NCBI RefSeq assembly: GCF_016584085.1
Contig: NZ_NRSJ01000022.1
Coordinates: 1-64,000 of the forward strand
DNA length: 64,000 bases
Direction: 5' to 3'
Origin: Halochromatium glycolicum
GTDB taxonomy: Bacteria; Pseudomonadota; Gammaproteobacteria; Chromatiales; Chromatiaceae
The position numbers were made by a program, and so were the translations under genes. Below are positions 16,563 to 24,426 of the stretch, in pieces. The notes under the pieces were generated by a model. The model ran no database searches. It saw nothing but the letters and a program-made list of their open reading frames with translations, and had not been told where the DNA came from. Numbering within the stretch: the first letter of the stretch is position 1; each line of letters opens with the position of its first letter.

Positions 16563-18158
16563 ATGATCTCCCTCCTCGACTATGGCGCCGGCAACGTGCG
16601 CAGTGTCCGGAATGCCATCGCCAAACTCGGTTTCGAGCTCATCGATATCCGGCGCCCGCGCGACATCCTCGATGCCGAGTACCTGATCTTCCCCGGCGTC
16701 GGTGCGTTCGGCGCCGCGATGCAGCGACTCGACGCCCTCGGCTATACCGAGCCTCTGAAGGAATATCTGGCTGCAGACCGACCCTTCCTCGGGATCTGTC
16801 TGGGGCTGCAGACGCTCTTTGAGGCCAGTGAGGAGTCGCCCGGGATTGCCGGCCTCGGTCTGATCCCAGGGCAGGTGCGGCGCTTTCCCGAGTCGGCGCT
16901 TGCGGTGCCGCACATGGGCTGGAACGGCCTGCGATTGCAGCGCCCCGGTCCGCTGCTGACCGGTCTGGATGCGCAGCGGTTCTATTTCGTCCATTCCTTC
17001 TACGCCGAATCGACCGCCGAGAATGCGGGCTGGGTGCTCGCCGAGACCGACTATGGCGCTTCGTTCGTCAGCGCTGTGCAGCGCGGCCGGGTTGCGGCCG
17101 TCCAGTTCCATCCCGAGAAGAGTGGTCAAGACGGTCTTGAGGTGCTGCGGCGTTTCCTCAGTGGGGAGGCCCTGCAGCCGGAGCGGGAATCGGCGGCCGA
17201 GCAAGGGACGTCGGGGCCGACACAGTTGGCTCGCCGGGTGATCGCCTGTCTCGATGTGCGCAGCAATGATGCCGGGGATCTGGTCGTGACCAAGGGCGAT
17301 CAATACGACGTGCGCGAGCCTGGTGGTGCAGTGCGCAATCTCGGCAAGCCGGTCGAGTTGGCAGGACGCTACTACGACGAGGGCGCCGATGAGATCACCT
17401 TCCTGAACATTACGGCGTTTCGGGACTTCCCGTTGGCCGATCAGCCGATGCTCGAGGTGCTGCGGCGCACCTCCGAGAACGTCTTCGTCCCGCTGACGAT
17501 CGGCGGCGGCATCCGGGCCTTCACCGATGCCGACGGCCACGGGTATAGCGCGCTCGATGTCGCCGGGGAATACTTCCGCTCCGGTGCTGACAAGGTCTCG
17601 ATCGGCTCAGAGGCCGTCGCGATCGTCGAGGCCTTCCGCGCTAGCGGCGGCGACGGCAGCAGCGCGATCGAGCAGATCGCGACCGTCTACGGCAATCAGG
17701 CGGTGGTGATCTCGGTCGACCCGCGGCGGGTCTACGTCGACTCGCCGGACGCCACCGAGCGCACGACGATCGAGACCGCGCTGCCGGGGCCGAACGGTGA
17801 GCGCTTCTGCTGGTTCCAGTGCACCGTCAAGGGCGGACGCGAGGGCCGGGACGTCGATGCGATCGAGCTGGCGCGGGTCTGCGAGCAGCTTGGAGCCGGC
17901 GAGATCCTGCTGAACTCGATCGACCGCGACGGCACCGGCAGCGGCTTCGATCTGGAGCTCGTCGCTGCAGTGCGGGCAGCGGTCGGTATCCCGGTGATCG
18001 CCTCCAGCGGTGCGGGCAGCCCCGAGCATTTCACGCAGGTGTTTCAGTCCGCCGGTGCTGAGGCCGCACTCGCAGCCGGGATCTTCCACCGCCGCGAGGT
18101 GCCGATTGCCTCGGTCAAGGCACGGCTTCGGGACGACGGCATTCCCGTGCGTGACTGA
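16563..18158 (+). CDS. hisHF: fused imidazole glycerol phosphate synthase (HisH-HisF, HIS7 type)
   Basis: One polypeptide of 531 residues carries both halves of the fifth step of histidine synthesis. Residues 1-202 are the HisH glutaminase with GICLGLQ (Cys79) and VQFHPEKS (His183, Glu185). Residues 222-531 are the HisF cyclase barrel with IACLDVR (Asp231), LTIGGGI and VVISVDPRR (Asp386). The HisF half is about 50 residues longer than bacterial HisF and carries insertions typical of eukaryotic HIS7, for example TKGDQYDVRE, EYFRSGADKVSIG and GERFCWFQCTVKGGRE. No other his gene is nearby. A lipoprotein gene starts one base after the stop, suggesting co-transcription. The reading frame is intact throughout. 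Confidence 0.95.
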   Translation: MISLLDYGAGNVRSVRNAIAKLGFELIDIRRPRDILDAEYLIFPGVGAFGAAMQRLDALGYTEPLKEYLAADRPFLGICLGLQTLFEASEESPGIAGLGLIPGQVRRFPESALAVPHMGWNGLRLQRPGPLLTGLDAQRFYFVHSFYAESTAENAGWVLAETDYGASFVSAVQRGRVAAVQFHPEKSGQDGLEVLRRFLSGEALQPERESAAEQGTSGPTQLARRVIACLDVRSNDAGDLVVTKGDQYDVREPGGAVRNLGKPVELAGRYYDEGADEITFLNITAFRDFPLADQPMLEVLRRTSENVFVPLTIGGGIRAFTDADGHGYSALDVAGEYFRSGADKVSIGSEAVAIVEAFRASGGDGSSAIEQIATVYGNQAVVISVDPRRVYVDSPDATERTTIETALPGPNGERFCWFQCTVKGGREGRDVDAIELARVCEQLGAGEILLNSIDRDGTGSGFDLELVAAVRAAVGIPVIASSGAGSPEHFTQVFQSAGAEAALAAGIFHRREVPIASVKARLRDDGIPVRD

Positions 18159-18159
18159 G

Positions 18160-19062
18160 ATGCCCAGTCGAGACGGCCGCTTCGATATCGCACCTCGGGT
18201 CCGCAGCGGGGGATGCGGGCGGCGGTTCGGCGCCGTGCTGCTCGGCACGCTGCTGTTGATCGGCTGTGCACAGCTGCCGCTCGGCCACAAGGCGCTGCCG
18301 GCTGGCCTCGAGCGTGATGAGCTGCTCACCGAGATCGCCGCCTGTCACCTGCTGCGGGTGATGCAAAGTGAGGACCGGGCGGCGACCGATGCGGTGGTCA
18401 TCGCCGCGCTCGACCAATACGGCTTCGGCGTCGAGCGCATGATCCGGCGCGCAAACGACCTCACGCGCGCCGTCGCCGCTCGACCGGACGAGGGCGCACG
18501 GCTTCGCCGCCGAGCCCAAAACGCCTGCACGCAGCTTGCCGCTCTGACCGGCACGACGCCCGGTCTGGTGCGGTTCGATCCCGATGGCAGCGTCGATAAG
18601 ACCTGGCTGGTGGTCGACGGTGAGATCAGCGACGGCTTCGCTGAGCGTGTGATCGAGCGGCTGCGTGCCGAGCGGGCGGTCGGGCTGGTGATCAACAGCC
18701 CTGGCGGCTCGCTCTATGAAGCACGCCAGCTCGGCCGCTGGCTGCGCGAGAACGGTATCCCGGTTGGGGTCAACCGGATCTGTACTTCGGCCTGCGTCGA
18801 CGTGCTGGCCGGCGGCATCGAGCGTTATGTGACCGCGAACGCACGGCTCGGCATCCACCAGAGCAGGGTGCCGGCGCATCTGAGCAGCCATGAGGGTGGG
18901 CAACTCTCGGTGGTCAGCGCCGCACTCTACCTGCGCGAGATGGGCATCGATGAGAGCGTTGCGCTGGCCGCTGCGGCCGTGCCCAACAATAAGATGTACT
19001 GGATCTCGCTCGGCGAGGCGCTCGAGACCGGGCTCGCGACCAAGGTCGTGCCCGGATTCTAG
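18160..19062 (+). CDS. lipoprotein with ClpP/crotonase-like fold
   Basis: A 300-residue protein beginning one base after the hisHF stop. A signal sequence ends in a lipobox (LLLIGC, cysteine near residue 36). The C-terminal half has the features of the COG3904-type periplasmic ClpP-like family: LVINSPGGSLYEA (oxyanion-type glycine loop), ICTSACVDVLAGG with the candidate nucleophile serine, and LGIHQSR with the candidate histidine. It may be a periplasmic serine protease; the substrate is unknown. Linkage to histidine synthesis is only positional. Confidence 0.8.
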   Translation: MPSRDGRFDIAPRVRSGGCGRRFGAVLLGTLLLIGCAQLPLGHKALPAGLERDELLTEIAACHLLRVMQSEDRAATDAVVIAALDQYGFGVERMIRRANDLTRAVAARPDEGARLRRRAQNACTQLAALTGTTPGLVRFDPDGSVDKTWLVVDGEISDGFAERVIERLRAERAVGLVINSPGGSLYEARQLGRWLRENGIPVGVNRICTSACVDVLAGGIERYVTANARLGIHQSRVPAHLSSHEGGQLSVVSAALYLREMGIDESVALAAAAVPNNKMYWISLGEALETGLATKVVPGF

Positions 19063-19066
19063 CTAC

Positions 19067-19146
19067 GAGGCCCTGTCAGAATACTGATCCAGCCTATACG
19101 GGCCTCTGATTTCGATGGCCGTAAGGAGTATGCTGTCAGGGCTTCT
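19067..19146. repeat. 80-bp element with about 20-bp inverted ends
   Basis: Left end GAGGCCCTGTCAGAATACT, right end AGTATGCTGTCAGGGCTTC; the right end reversed matches the left at about 17 of 20 positions. The core CTGATTTCGATGGCCGT recurs near 33199-33221, and partial relatives lie near 6161, 25245-25300 and 32030. It fills nearly all of the gap between two convergent genes, so it could fold on either strand as a bidirectional terminator. Confidence 0.65.
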
Positions 19147-19155
19147 CAGTGCCTG

Positions 19156-19620
19156 TTAATCAGCGCGCACGAGCTCGAGCACATGCTGCGCATGGCCCTT
19201 CGGCGTCACATCGTAGAGCGCGTGACGGATGATACCGTCCTGGCCGATGATAAAGGTGCTGCGTTGGATGCCGATACGGCGCTCGCCGTTCTTCTCTTTC
19301 TCCCTCAACACGCCATAGGCTTGGCAGGCATCCCCGTCGGTATCGGCGAGTAGACGCATGGCCAGGCCGTACTTGTCGCGGAACGCGCCGTGACTGGCGC
19401 AAGTGTCGCGGCTGATGCCGACGAGCGTCGCGCCGCAGGCCTCGAACTCGGGTTGCAGGTCGCTGAATTCGAGAGCCTCCATGGTGCAGCCCGGCGTGTC
19501 GTCCTTTGGGTAGAAACAGAGCACGATCTTGCCCTGGCGCAGCAGATCGGCGCTGTGGACGCGTTCCATGTCTGCATCGGGCAGCGAGAATTCTGGCGCT
19601 TGGTCGCCCATTTGCAGCAT
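19156..19620 (-). CDS. bcp: thiol peroxidase of the BCP/PrxQ type
   Basis: Reduces hydrogen peroxide and alkyl hydroperoxides with thioredoxin. The 154-residue length is normal. FYPKDDTPGCTMEA carries the peroxidatic cysteine (Cys45). The second cysteine five residues later in E. coli BCP is absent (residue 50 is Leu), so this is a 1-Cys type or uses another cysteine such as those in EACGA or DTCASHG. The ATG has AGGAGAG seven bases upstream. It converges on the ClpP-like lipoprotein gene across the 80-bp inverted element. Confidence 0.93.
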   Translation of the reverse strand: MLQMGDQAPEFSLPDADMERVHSADLLRQGKIVLCFYPKDDTPGCTMEALEFSDLQPEFEACGATLVGISRDTCASHGAFRDKYGLAMRLLADTDGDACQAYGVLREKEKNGERRIGIQRSTFIIGQDGIIRHALYDVTPKGHAQHVLELVRAD

Positions 19621-19836
19621 TGCAGGTCTCTCCTCTGGCGGACACCTTCTGGGGGCGTTTTCGATTGCCCGTTTGCGCAGCGGCCACTTGCCGTTTCGAG
19701 TTTGATGCGACGGTTGGCGATATCCGCGGCGGTTGGGGTGCGGCGGCCGGGGGCGGTGGTCGAGCTCCGCGGTCGATCTCCGCGGAATCTAGGTGGCCTG
19801 GGGGAAGGCGTCAACCGTTGAGTCCCTGACAACCGC

Positions 19837-21165
19837 TCAATGGACGACCTTGGTGTCATCTCCGGCCCGTGCGTTTGGGAGGCGGATTCGGGCAATCAGG
19901 CCGCCGCCTTCGCGGTCGCCGAGCTCGATCTCCATCTCGTTGGCAACGGCGAGCTGACGGGCGACTGCGAGCCCGAGGCCGGAGCCGCCGGTTGAGCGGT
20001 TGCGGGAATGCTCGAGACGGTAGAAGGGACGAAACACGGCATTGCGCTCGCTCTCGGGGATGCCCGGTCCCTGGTCCAGTACGAATAGCGAGGGTGTCTC
20101 GTGCCGGCAGTCGAGGCGGACCTCGACCGATCCGTTGCTGTAGCGCAACGCGTTTTCGATCAGGTTGCCGAGGATGCGGCGCAGCGCGGAGGCATTAATG
20201 GAGTGGATGCAGCGCCCGAGCGGCCGCCAGGCGATTCGAGGCCGGTTGCCGACGACCTCGCTGACCAGTTCGGCGATATCTTCCCGTTGGCGCTCGCCGG
20301 CACCGAGGGTGCCGCCGAGCTCGACGGCTTGACCGATCTGGGTGCTCATCTCGTCGATGTCGCGGCGCATGCGGGCAGTCAAGTGTGGATCGGCCTCGTC
20401 CGGGAGCATCTCGAGCGCTAGCCGCAGGCGCGTCAATGGCGTGCGAAGGTCGTGCGAGATGCCGGCGAGCAGCACTGTGCGGTCGGCGAGCAGTTCTCGA
20501 ACCTGCTGGCTGGTCTCGTTGAACTGGCGCGCGAGGTCGGCGAGCTCGCGCGGTCCGTTTTCGGGCAGGGGCTCGGGCGAGCGGCCTTTGGCGACCTCCT
20601 CGGCCGCGCGTGCGAGCCGCGTCAGCGGTGCCGTGACCCGGCGCGCAAGGATGGCAGCGGTCAGCACGACCAGTAATACGGCCAGCGCCGAGATCACCAG
20701 CACGCCGATCAGCGGCCGGGTGCCGATACGATCGCGCGGGATACCGGCCCAGACGGTGTCCTGGTTCGTCTCGAGGTTGACCCAGAACCAACGTCGACCC
20801 TCGATCAGGTTGCTCTGCATGCGCACTGGCCTGTCCAGGCGCTGGCTCAGCGCCTGGCTCAGTCGGAACACATATGGATAGAAGTAGTCATCGAGGCCTT
20901 GCGGCGGGTCTGAACCGGGCAGCAGCCGCACCTGATATTCCTCGAGCAGCTTGTCTTGGTAATCCTGCCGGGCTGGCTTGGGTAGCAGCACCAGCGTGCG
21001 CGCCGAGAGCTCCATGAACGCGGCCAGGTCCGCGGTCGAGCGCTGTACGACCGGGTAGAGTACGTAGTAGAGCGCCGAGCCGAAGGTGATCAGTGCGAAA
21101 GCGCCGAAGCTGAGCACCAACGTCAGCAGTACCCGGGCAAAGAGCGAGGCGGGGCGAAAGCGCAT
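19837..21165 (-). CDS. EnvZ-like sensor histidine kinase
   Basis: A 442-residue inner-membrane sensor. It has a first membrane span (about 10-38), a periplasmic sensor region (about 40-150), a second span (about 151-174), HAMP (about 175-228), and the HisKA box GISHDLRTPLTRLRLALE with His238. The ATPase domain follows with NLIENALRYS (N box), DQGPGIPESE (G1), FRPFYRLE and GGSGLGLAVA (G2). The DLRTPLTRLRLALEM pattern is that of the EnvZ group. It lies 27 bp after its response regulator in one transcript. The stimulus cannot be read from the sequence. Confidence 0.92.
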   Translation of the reverse strand: MRFRPASLFARVLLTLVLSFGAFALITFGSALYYVLYPVVQRSTADLAAFMELSARTLVLLPKPARQDYQDKLLEEYQVRLLPGSDPPQGLDDYFYPYVFRLSQALSQRLDRPVRMQSNLIEGRRWFWVNLETNQDTVWAGIPRDRIGTRPLIGVLVISALAVLLVVLTAAILARRVTAPLTRLARAAEEVAKGRSPEPLPENGPRELADLARQFNETSQQVRELLADRTVLLAGISHDLRTPLTRLRLALEMLPDEADPHLTARMRRDIDEMSTQIGQAVELGGTLGAGERQREDIAELVSEVVGNRPRIAWRPLGRCIHSINASALRRILGNLIENALRYSNGSVEVRLDCRHETPSLFVLDQGPGIPESERNAVFRPFYRLEHSRNRSTGGSGLGLAVARQLAVANEMEIELGDREGGGLIARIRLPNARAGDDTKVVH

Positions 21166-21192
21166 GCGAGCCCAGGCGCCGATCTCCAGGCG

Positions 21193-21912
21193 CTAGACCT
21201 CGCCGGCAGGCGTGAAGATGTAACCGCGCCCCCAGACGGTGCGGACATAGCAGGGCTCTTTTTTGTGGGGCTCGATCTTCGCGCGCAGTCGTGCGACCTG
21301 CACATCGATGCTGCGGTCGAAGGGGTTGCGCTCGTAGCCCTTGAGCAGGTCCAAGAGCCGGTCGCGATCCAGCACGCGGTTCGGATGCTCGGCGAAGATG
21401 CGCAGCAGATCGAACTCGCTGCCGGTGAGCGCGACGTTGTCGCCATCACGCAGCAGGCGGCGGCTCGCGAGCTCCAGGCGATAGGGGCCGAAGCTGATCT
21501 GATCGGCCGAGCTGTTGTCTTCGCGGTGCGCCGGGCGGCGCAGCACCGCCCGGATGCGGGCCAATAGCTCACGCGGATTGAAGGGCTTGGCGAGGTAATC
21601 GTCCGCACCGACCTCAAGGCCGATGATCCGGTCGATCTCGTCCCCGCGGGCCGAGAGCATGATGATCGGGATCGACATCTTCTGCCGCAATCGCCGCGCC
21701 AGCGTGAGCCCGTCATCACCAGGGAGCATCAGGTCGAGGATGATGATGTCGGCTTCGTTCTGATCCAGCCACTCGAACATCGCATTGCCTTCAGCGACAC
21801 CGGTGACATTGAAGCCCTCCCGTTGCAGATAATCCTGCAAAAGCTCGCGAAGCGAGGCGTCGTCGTCGACCACGAGGACTTGGGTCTTCGTGCTCACAGC
21901 GTCGGTAGCCAT
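21193..21912 (-). CDS. ompR: OmpR-family response regulator
   Basis: A 239-residue two-domain regulator. The receiver domain (about 10-125) has the acidic pair in VVDDD (Asp16-18), the phosphate-accepting Asp60 in IILDLMLPGDDG, and Lys109 in LAKPF. The winged helix (about 140-235) contains LTGSEFDLLRIFAEHPNRVL and VRTVWGRGYIF, a close match to OmpR. It pairs with the EnvZ-like kinase downstream. The symbol follows the family; whether it controls porins here is inferred. It is divergent from a 55-residue membrane peptide gene across an AT-rich spacer. Confidence 0.92.
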   Translation of the reverse strand: MATDAVSTKTQVLVVDDDASLRELLQDYLQREGFNVTGVAEGNAMFEWLDQNEADIIILDLMLPGDDGLTLARRLRQKMSIPIIMLSARGDEIDRIIGLEVGADDYLAKPFNPRELLARIRAVLRRPAHREDNSSADQISFGPYRLELASRRLLRDGDNVALTGSEFDLLRIFAEHPNRVLDRDRLLDLLKGYERNPFDRSIDVQVARLRAKIEPHKKEPCYVRTVWGRGYIFTPAGEV

Positions 21913-22097
21913 GGCCAGTGCCTGTGCGTTCTGTCGTCAGGTCCCATCGTTACAAATTGTCACCGCATAAGTATATGCTGAAATACCCAGCACGGTTGCT
22001 GCGGCGATACTGAAGGTTGAGCGCTGGGGAAATCGATTTTCCGCTCCCGCTCGCTGGTACCGCTCACCGCTACCCCACTTGGGGAGCGGCCGCCGGT

Positions 22098-22133
22098 TAC
22101 CCAGCGAACTACCCAGCGAACTACCCAGCGAAC
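22098..22133 (+). repeat. three perfect 12-bp tandem repeats
   Basis: TACCCAGCGAAC occurs three times without a mismatch (22098, 22110, 22122), 36 bp before the start of the 55-residue peptide gene and about 190 bp upstream of ompR. Repeated sites one helical turn or so apart could bind a regulator in tandem; they could also be a slippage product. Confidence 0.85.
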
Positions 22134-22168
22134 CTTTCCGACTGGATGCACGAAACGGAGGTAGTTGT

Positions 22169-22336
22169 ATGTGTTTCGATGCGTTGACGATTGGCGGTTT
22201 GCTCGTTGCAGTGGTGAGTGGCGGATTCTTGGTCGGCCTGGTCTCGCAGAATGACCGGTCTGCTTCCAAGGCGCCTTCTCTCAAGCAGCGTTCTCTCCAA
22301 GCCGAGCAGCCCGTAGCAGCCGTGCCGCAGGATTGA
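22169..22336 (+). CDS. 55-residue membrane peptide, unknown function
   Basis: Starts MCFDALTIGGLL and has one hydrophobic segment (about residues 6-24) followed by a basic, Ser/Gln/Ala-rich tail. GGAGGT lies seven bases before the ATG, a near-consensus ribosome site. A terminator-like hairpin with a T-run follows at about 22376-22429. It is divergent from ompR, so it may belong to that regulon (inference). I do not recognise the family. Confidence 0.6.
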   Translation: MCFDALTIGGLLVAVVSGGFLVGLVSQNDRSASKAPSLKQRSLQAEQPVAAVPQD

Positions 22337-22375
22337 TAACCACTCATCGAACCGGTTCTGGGCAGCAAGCCTCTT

Positions 22376-22429
22376 TGGGCCGCCCCGACGGAAGCACACC
22401 CTGTCGCGGCGGTCTCTTTTTTGGCGAGC
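22376..22429 (+). terminator. probable rho-independent terminator
   Basis: GGCCGCCCCGACGG and CTGTCGCGGCGGTC pair at about 11 of 14 positions around a short loop, followed by TCTTTTTT. It stands 40 bp after the stop of the 55-residue peptide gene. Confidence 0.6.
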
Positions 22430-22451
22430 TGCGTCCTGTTCGGGCGACCTG

Positions 22452-23351
22452 TCACCCTGGTTCGGGAGACTGATCCGGCGATACAGCGATCAGGTCGCGA
22501 TGGGCTAGCGCGATCTTCAGCCCCCCTGCTGCGGCCTCGGCCTGCCGCGCTGCACACCAGGCCTGCAGTCGCGAAGTCGCCGTCGGGTCGACCTCGCAGG
22601 CGGCGTCAACCCATCCCTCGAGCAGCGCCTGCTGCAGCGGCGCCTCATCAGCCTCCAGAGACCAGGCGCTCGGCGCTGTTTGCACCTGATAACCCGCCGC
22701 CAGTGCCAATCGCTGTGCCGCGGCAGAAGCGCTTGGCCCCAACGCTGGTCCGAATCCCTTATCGCGACGCTGATGCTGGTTGACCAGCGCAATCACTTCT
22801 TGGTCCATCGGCTGTGCAGGCGCGAGCCGCACCCGGCCATCGTAGCTTAGCGCAAACAGCAGCGAACAGCTGGCACCTTTGCAGCGCTCAACGACTGCGC
22901 ACAGCCAGGGCTCGGAGACGAGATCCAACAACGCCGAGGCCGTGACCAGGCCGCCGCTTGGTAGCTGCTGCGCCCTGAGGCCAGCGGCAAGATCGGCCTG
23001 CCCCACCTGTACTTGTGCGTCCCAGGCCGGGCCGGCGAGCAGGAGGCTGCCGGCTTTGACATCCACTTGGTAACCCCGAGCGCTGGCCCAGTCCCGGGTG
23101 AGACGCAACAACCCGTCGAGGAGGATGGGGTCGTGGTCGAGGCACCGCCATTGCTGTCCGCTGCCAAGCTTCGGCGCGAGATAGCGCAGATTGGCGCCCG
23201 TGCCGGCCCCGAGATCGAGTATCTGCAGCGGACGCTGAGCGCAGGACGTTGCCAGAGCAGGTCTTTGCAGCGCTTGGAGCAAACTGTCGGCTCGTGCGCG
23301 GTGGTCGGCCTCCTCGCGCAGCTGCAGCCAGTTCAGACTGAACTCAGACAT
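22452..23351 (-). CDS. class I SAM-dependent methyltransferase
   Basis: A 299-residue enzyme starting MSEFSLNWLQLREEADHRAR. The SAM-binding loop is LQILDLGAGTGANLRYL (about residues 45-60), followed by an acidic CLDHDP at the end of strand 2. The acceptor is unknown. The start overlaps the end of the glycosyltransferase gene by 8 bp, so the two are translationally coupled. Similar glycosyltransferase-methyltransferase pairs occur in other proteobacteria next to tetrahydropterin enzymes; no such enzyme is here, so a pterin substrate is speculation. A longer reading from 23456 is rejected because it runs deep into the upstream gene. Confidence 0.8.
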   Translation of the reverse strand: MSEFSLNWLQLREEADHRARADSLLQALQRPALATSCAQRPLQILDLGAGTGANLRYLAPKLGSGQQWRCLDHDPILLDGLLRLTRDWASARGYQVDVKAGSLLLAGPAWDAQVQVGQADLAAGLRAQQLPSGGLVTASALLDLVSEPWLCAVVERCKGASCSLLFALSYDGRVRLAPAQPMDQEVIALVNQHQRRDKGFGPALGPSASAAAQRLALAAGYQVQTAPSAWSLEADEAPLQQALLEGWVDAACEVDPTATSRLQAWCAARQAEAAAGGLKIALAHRDLIAVSPDQSPEPG

Positions 23352-24426
23352 GCTCGAGTAACGCGCTCCAGCGCCGGATACAGCTCGGCCAATCCGGAAG
23401 TCGTTTCCGCGCCTGCTCGGCGCCGGCAGCGAGCCCCGTAAGCCGTTCGCGGTCATGAAGCAGTTCGCGCAGCGCAGCGGTCAGCGCTTCGCTCGATCCG
23501 GGCTCCACGAGCAGACCGGCCTGAGGTGGAACCGTTTCATGGACCGCGCCGGCACCGCTGCCGAGGATGGGCAGACCGCGTGCCAGGGCCTCGGCAAAGG
23601 CCATCCCGTAGCCTTCATAGAGGCTCGGCAGCACGAACAGATCGGCCTCCTGGTACGCCTGTTCGAGCGCCGTGTCGTTGAGCTCACCGGCCAGGGTGAT
23701 CCGTTCGTGTAGCCCCAGGCTGTCGATCAGTACCCGAGTTCGCGCGGCGGTCTCGGGGTCACGGGCGAGGCTGCCAACGATCGTCAGGTGCCAGCGCTCA
23801 TCTCTCAGTCGCGCGAGGGCCTCGATCAAGAAGCGGTGGCCTTTTCGCGGGATCAGCGTCCCGACGCAAAGCAGCTGCAGCGGCGGGAGGCCAGTGCGGG
23901 CCGCGAGCGATGCGGGATCGGTGCCCGGCTCGATGACGTCGATGCGGTCTGCATCCTGACCCATCGCGGTGAGGCGGCGGGCGGTGGCCGCGCTGGTGAC
24001 GACGATCCGATGCACAGAGGCGAGTGCGGCCTGCTCACTCGCGCGCAGCGCTGCGGCGCGCTCGGGTGTGAGACCGGCCTCGTCTGCAAGCGGGTGGTGC
24101 ACCAGCGCGAGGATGCGCAGGCGCTCACGGTGGGCCGCGACGAGCTCCGGCATCACGCCAAGCGCGAGTCCGTCGATCAGCACCAGCTCTCCGGGGTCGA
24201 GCTCGGCAAGCCGGGTCGCGGCCTCGGTCAGTGCGTCGGCAGTCGGTACGGGAAAACTGTCGTCGAGGCGGGTGACGCGGACCGTCCAACCGAGCTCGCA
24301 TAGGCCCCTGATCAGCCGCCGGTCATAGCGGTAGCCGCCGGTGCGGGCGCCGAGGTCCCCCGGGACCAGGACCCGCAGGCGTCGGACAGGAATGACGCAT
24401 CCCTCCAATCGGTCCGCTCGGCTCAA
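23344..24426 (-). CDS. GT4-family glycosyltransferase
   Basis: A 360-residue GT-B-fold retaining glycosyltransferase. The N-terminal Rossmann half opens with RLRVLVPGDLGARTGGYRYD, whose GGYRYD loop is typical of acceptor domains. The donor half begins near LLCVGTLIPRKGHRFLIEAL (about 183-202) and contains the EX7E motif in LPSLYEGYGMAFAEALA (about 262-278). The proposed start is TTG overlapping the stop of the cytochrome gene (TTGA). No later in-frame ATG precedes the conserved domain, so this unusual start is the best available. Middle gene of a three-gene overlapping operon. Confidence 0.85.
   Translation of the reverse strand: MSRADRLEGCVIPVRRLRVLVPGDLGARTGGYRYDRRLIRGLCELGWTVRVTRLDDSFPVPTADALTEAATRLAELDPGELVLIDGLALGVMPELVAAHRERLRILALVHHPLADEAGLTPERAAALRASEQAALASVHRIVVTSAATARRLTAMGQDADRIDVIEPGTDPASLAARTGLPPLQLLCVGTLIPRKGHRFLIEALARLRDERWHLTIVGSLARDPETAARTRVLIDSLGLHERITLAGELNDTALEQAYQEADLFVLPSLYEGYGMAFAEALARGLPILGSGAGAVHETVPPQAGLLVEPGSSEALTAALRELLHDRERLTGLAAGAEQARKRLPDWPSCIRRWSALLEHV

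Noticed and set aside
16206..17540. 444-residue minus-strand frame across the regulator end and hisHF
   Set aside because: It is antisense to two well-supported genes.
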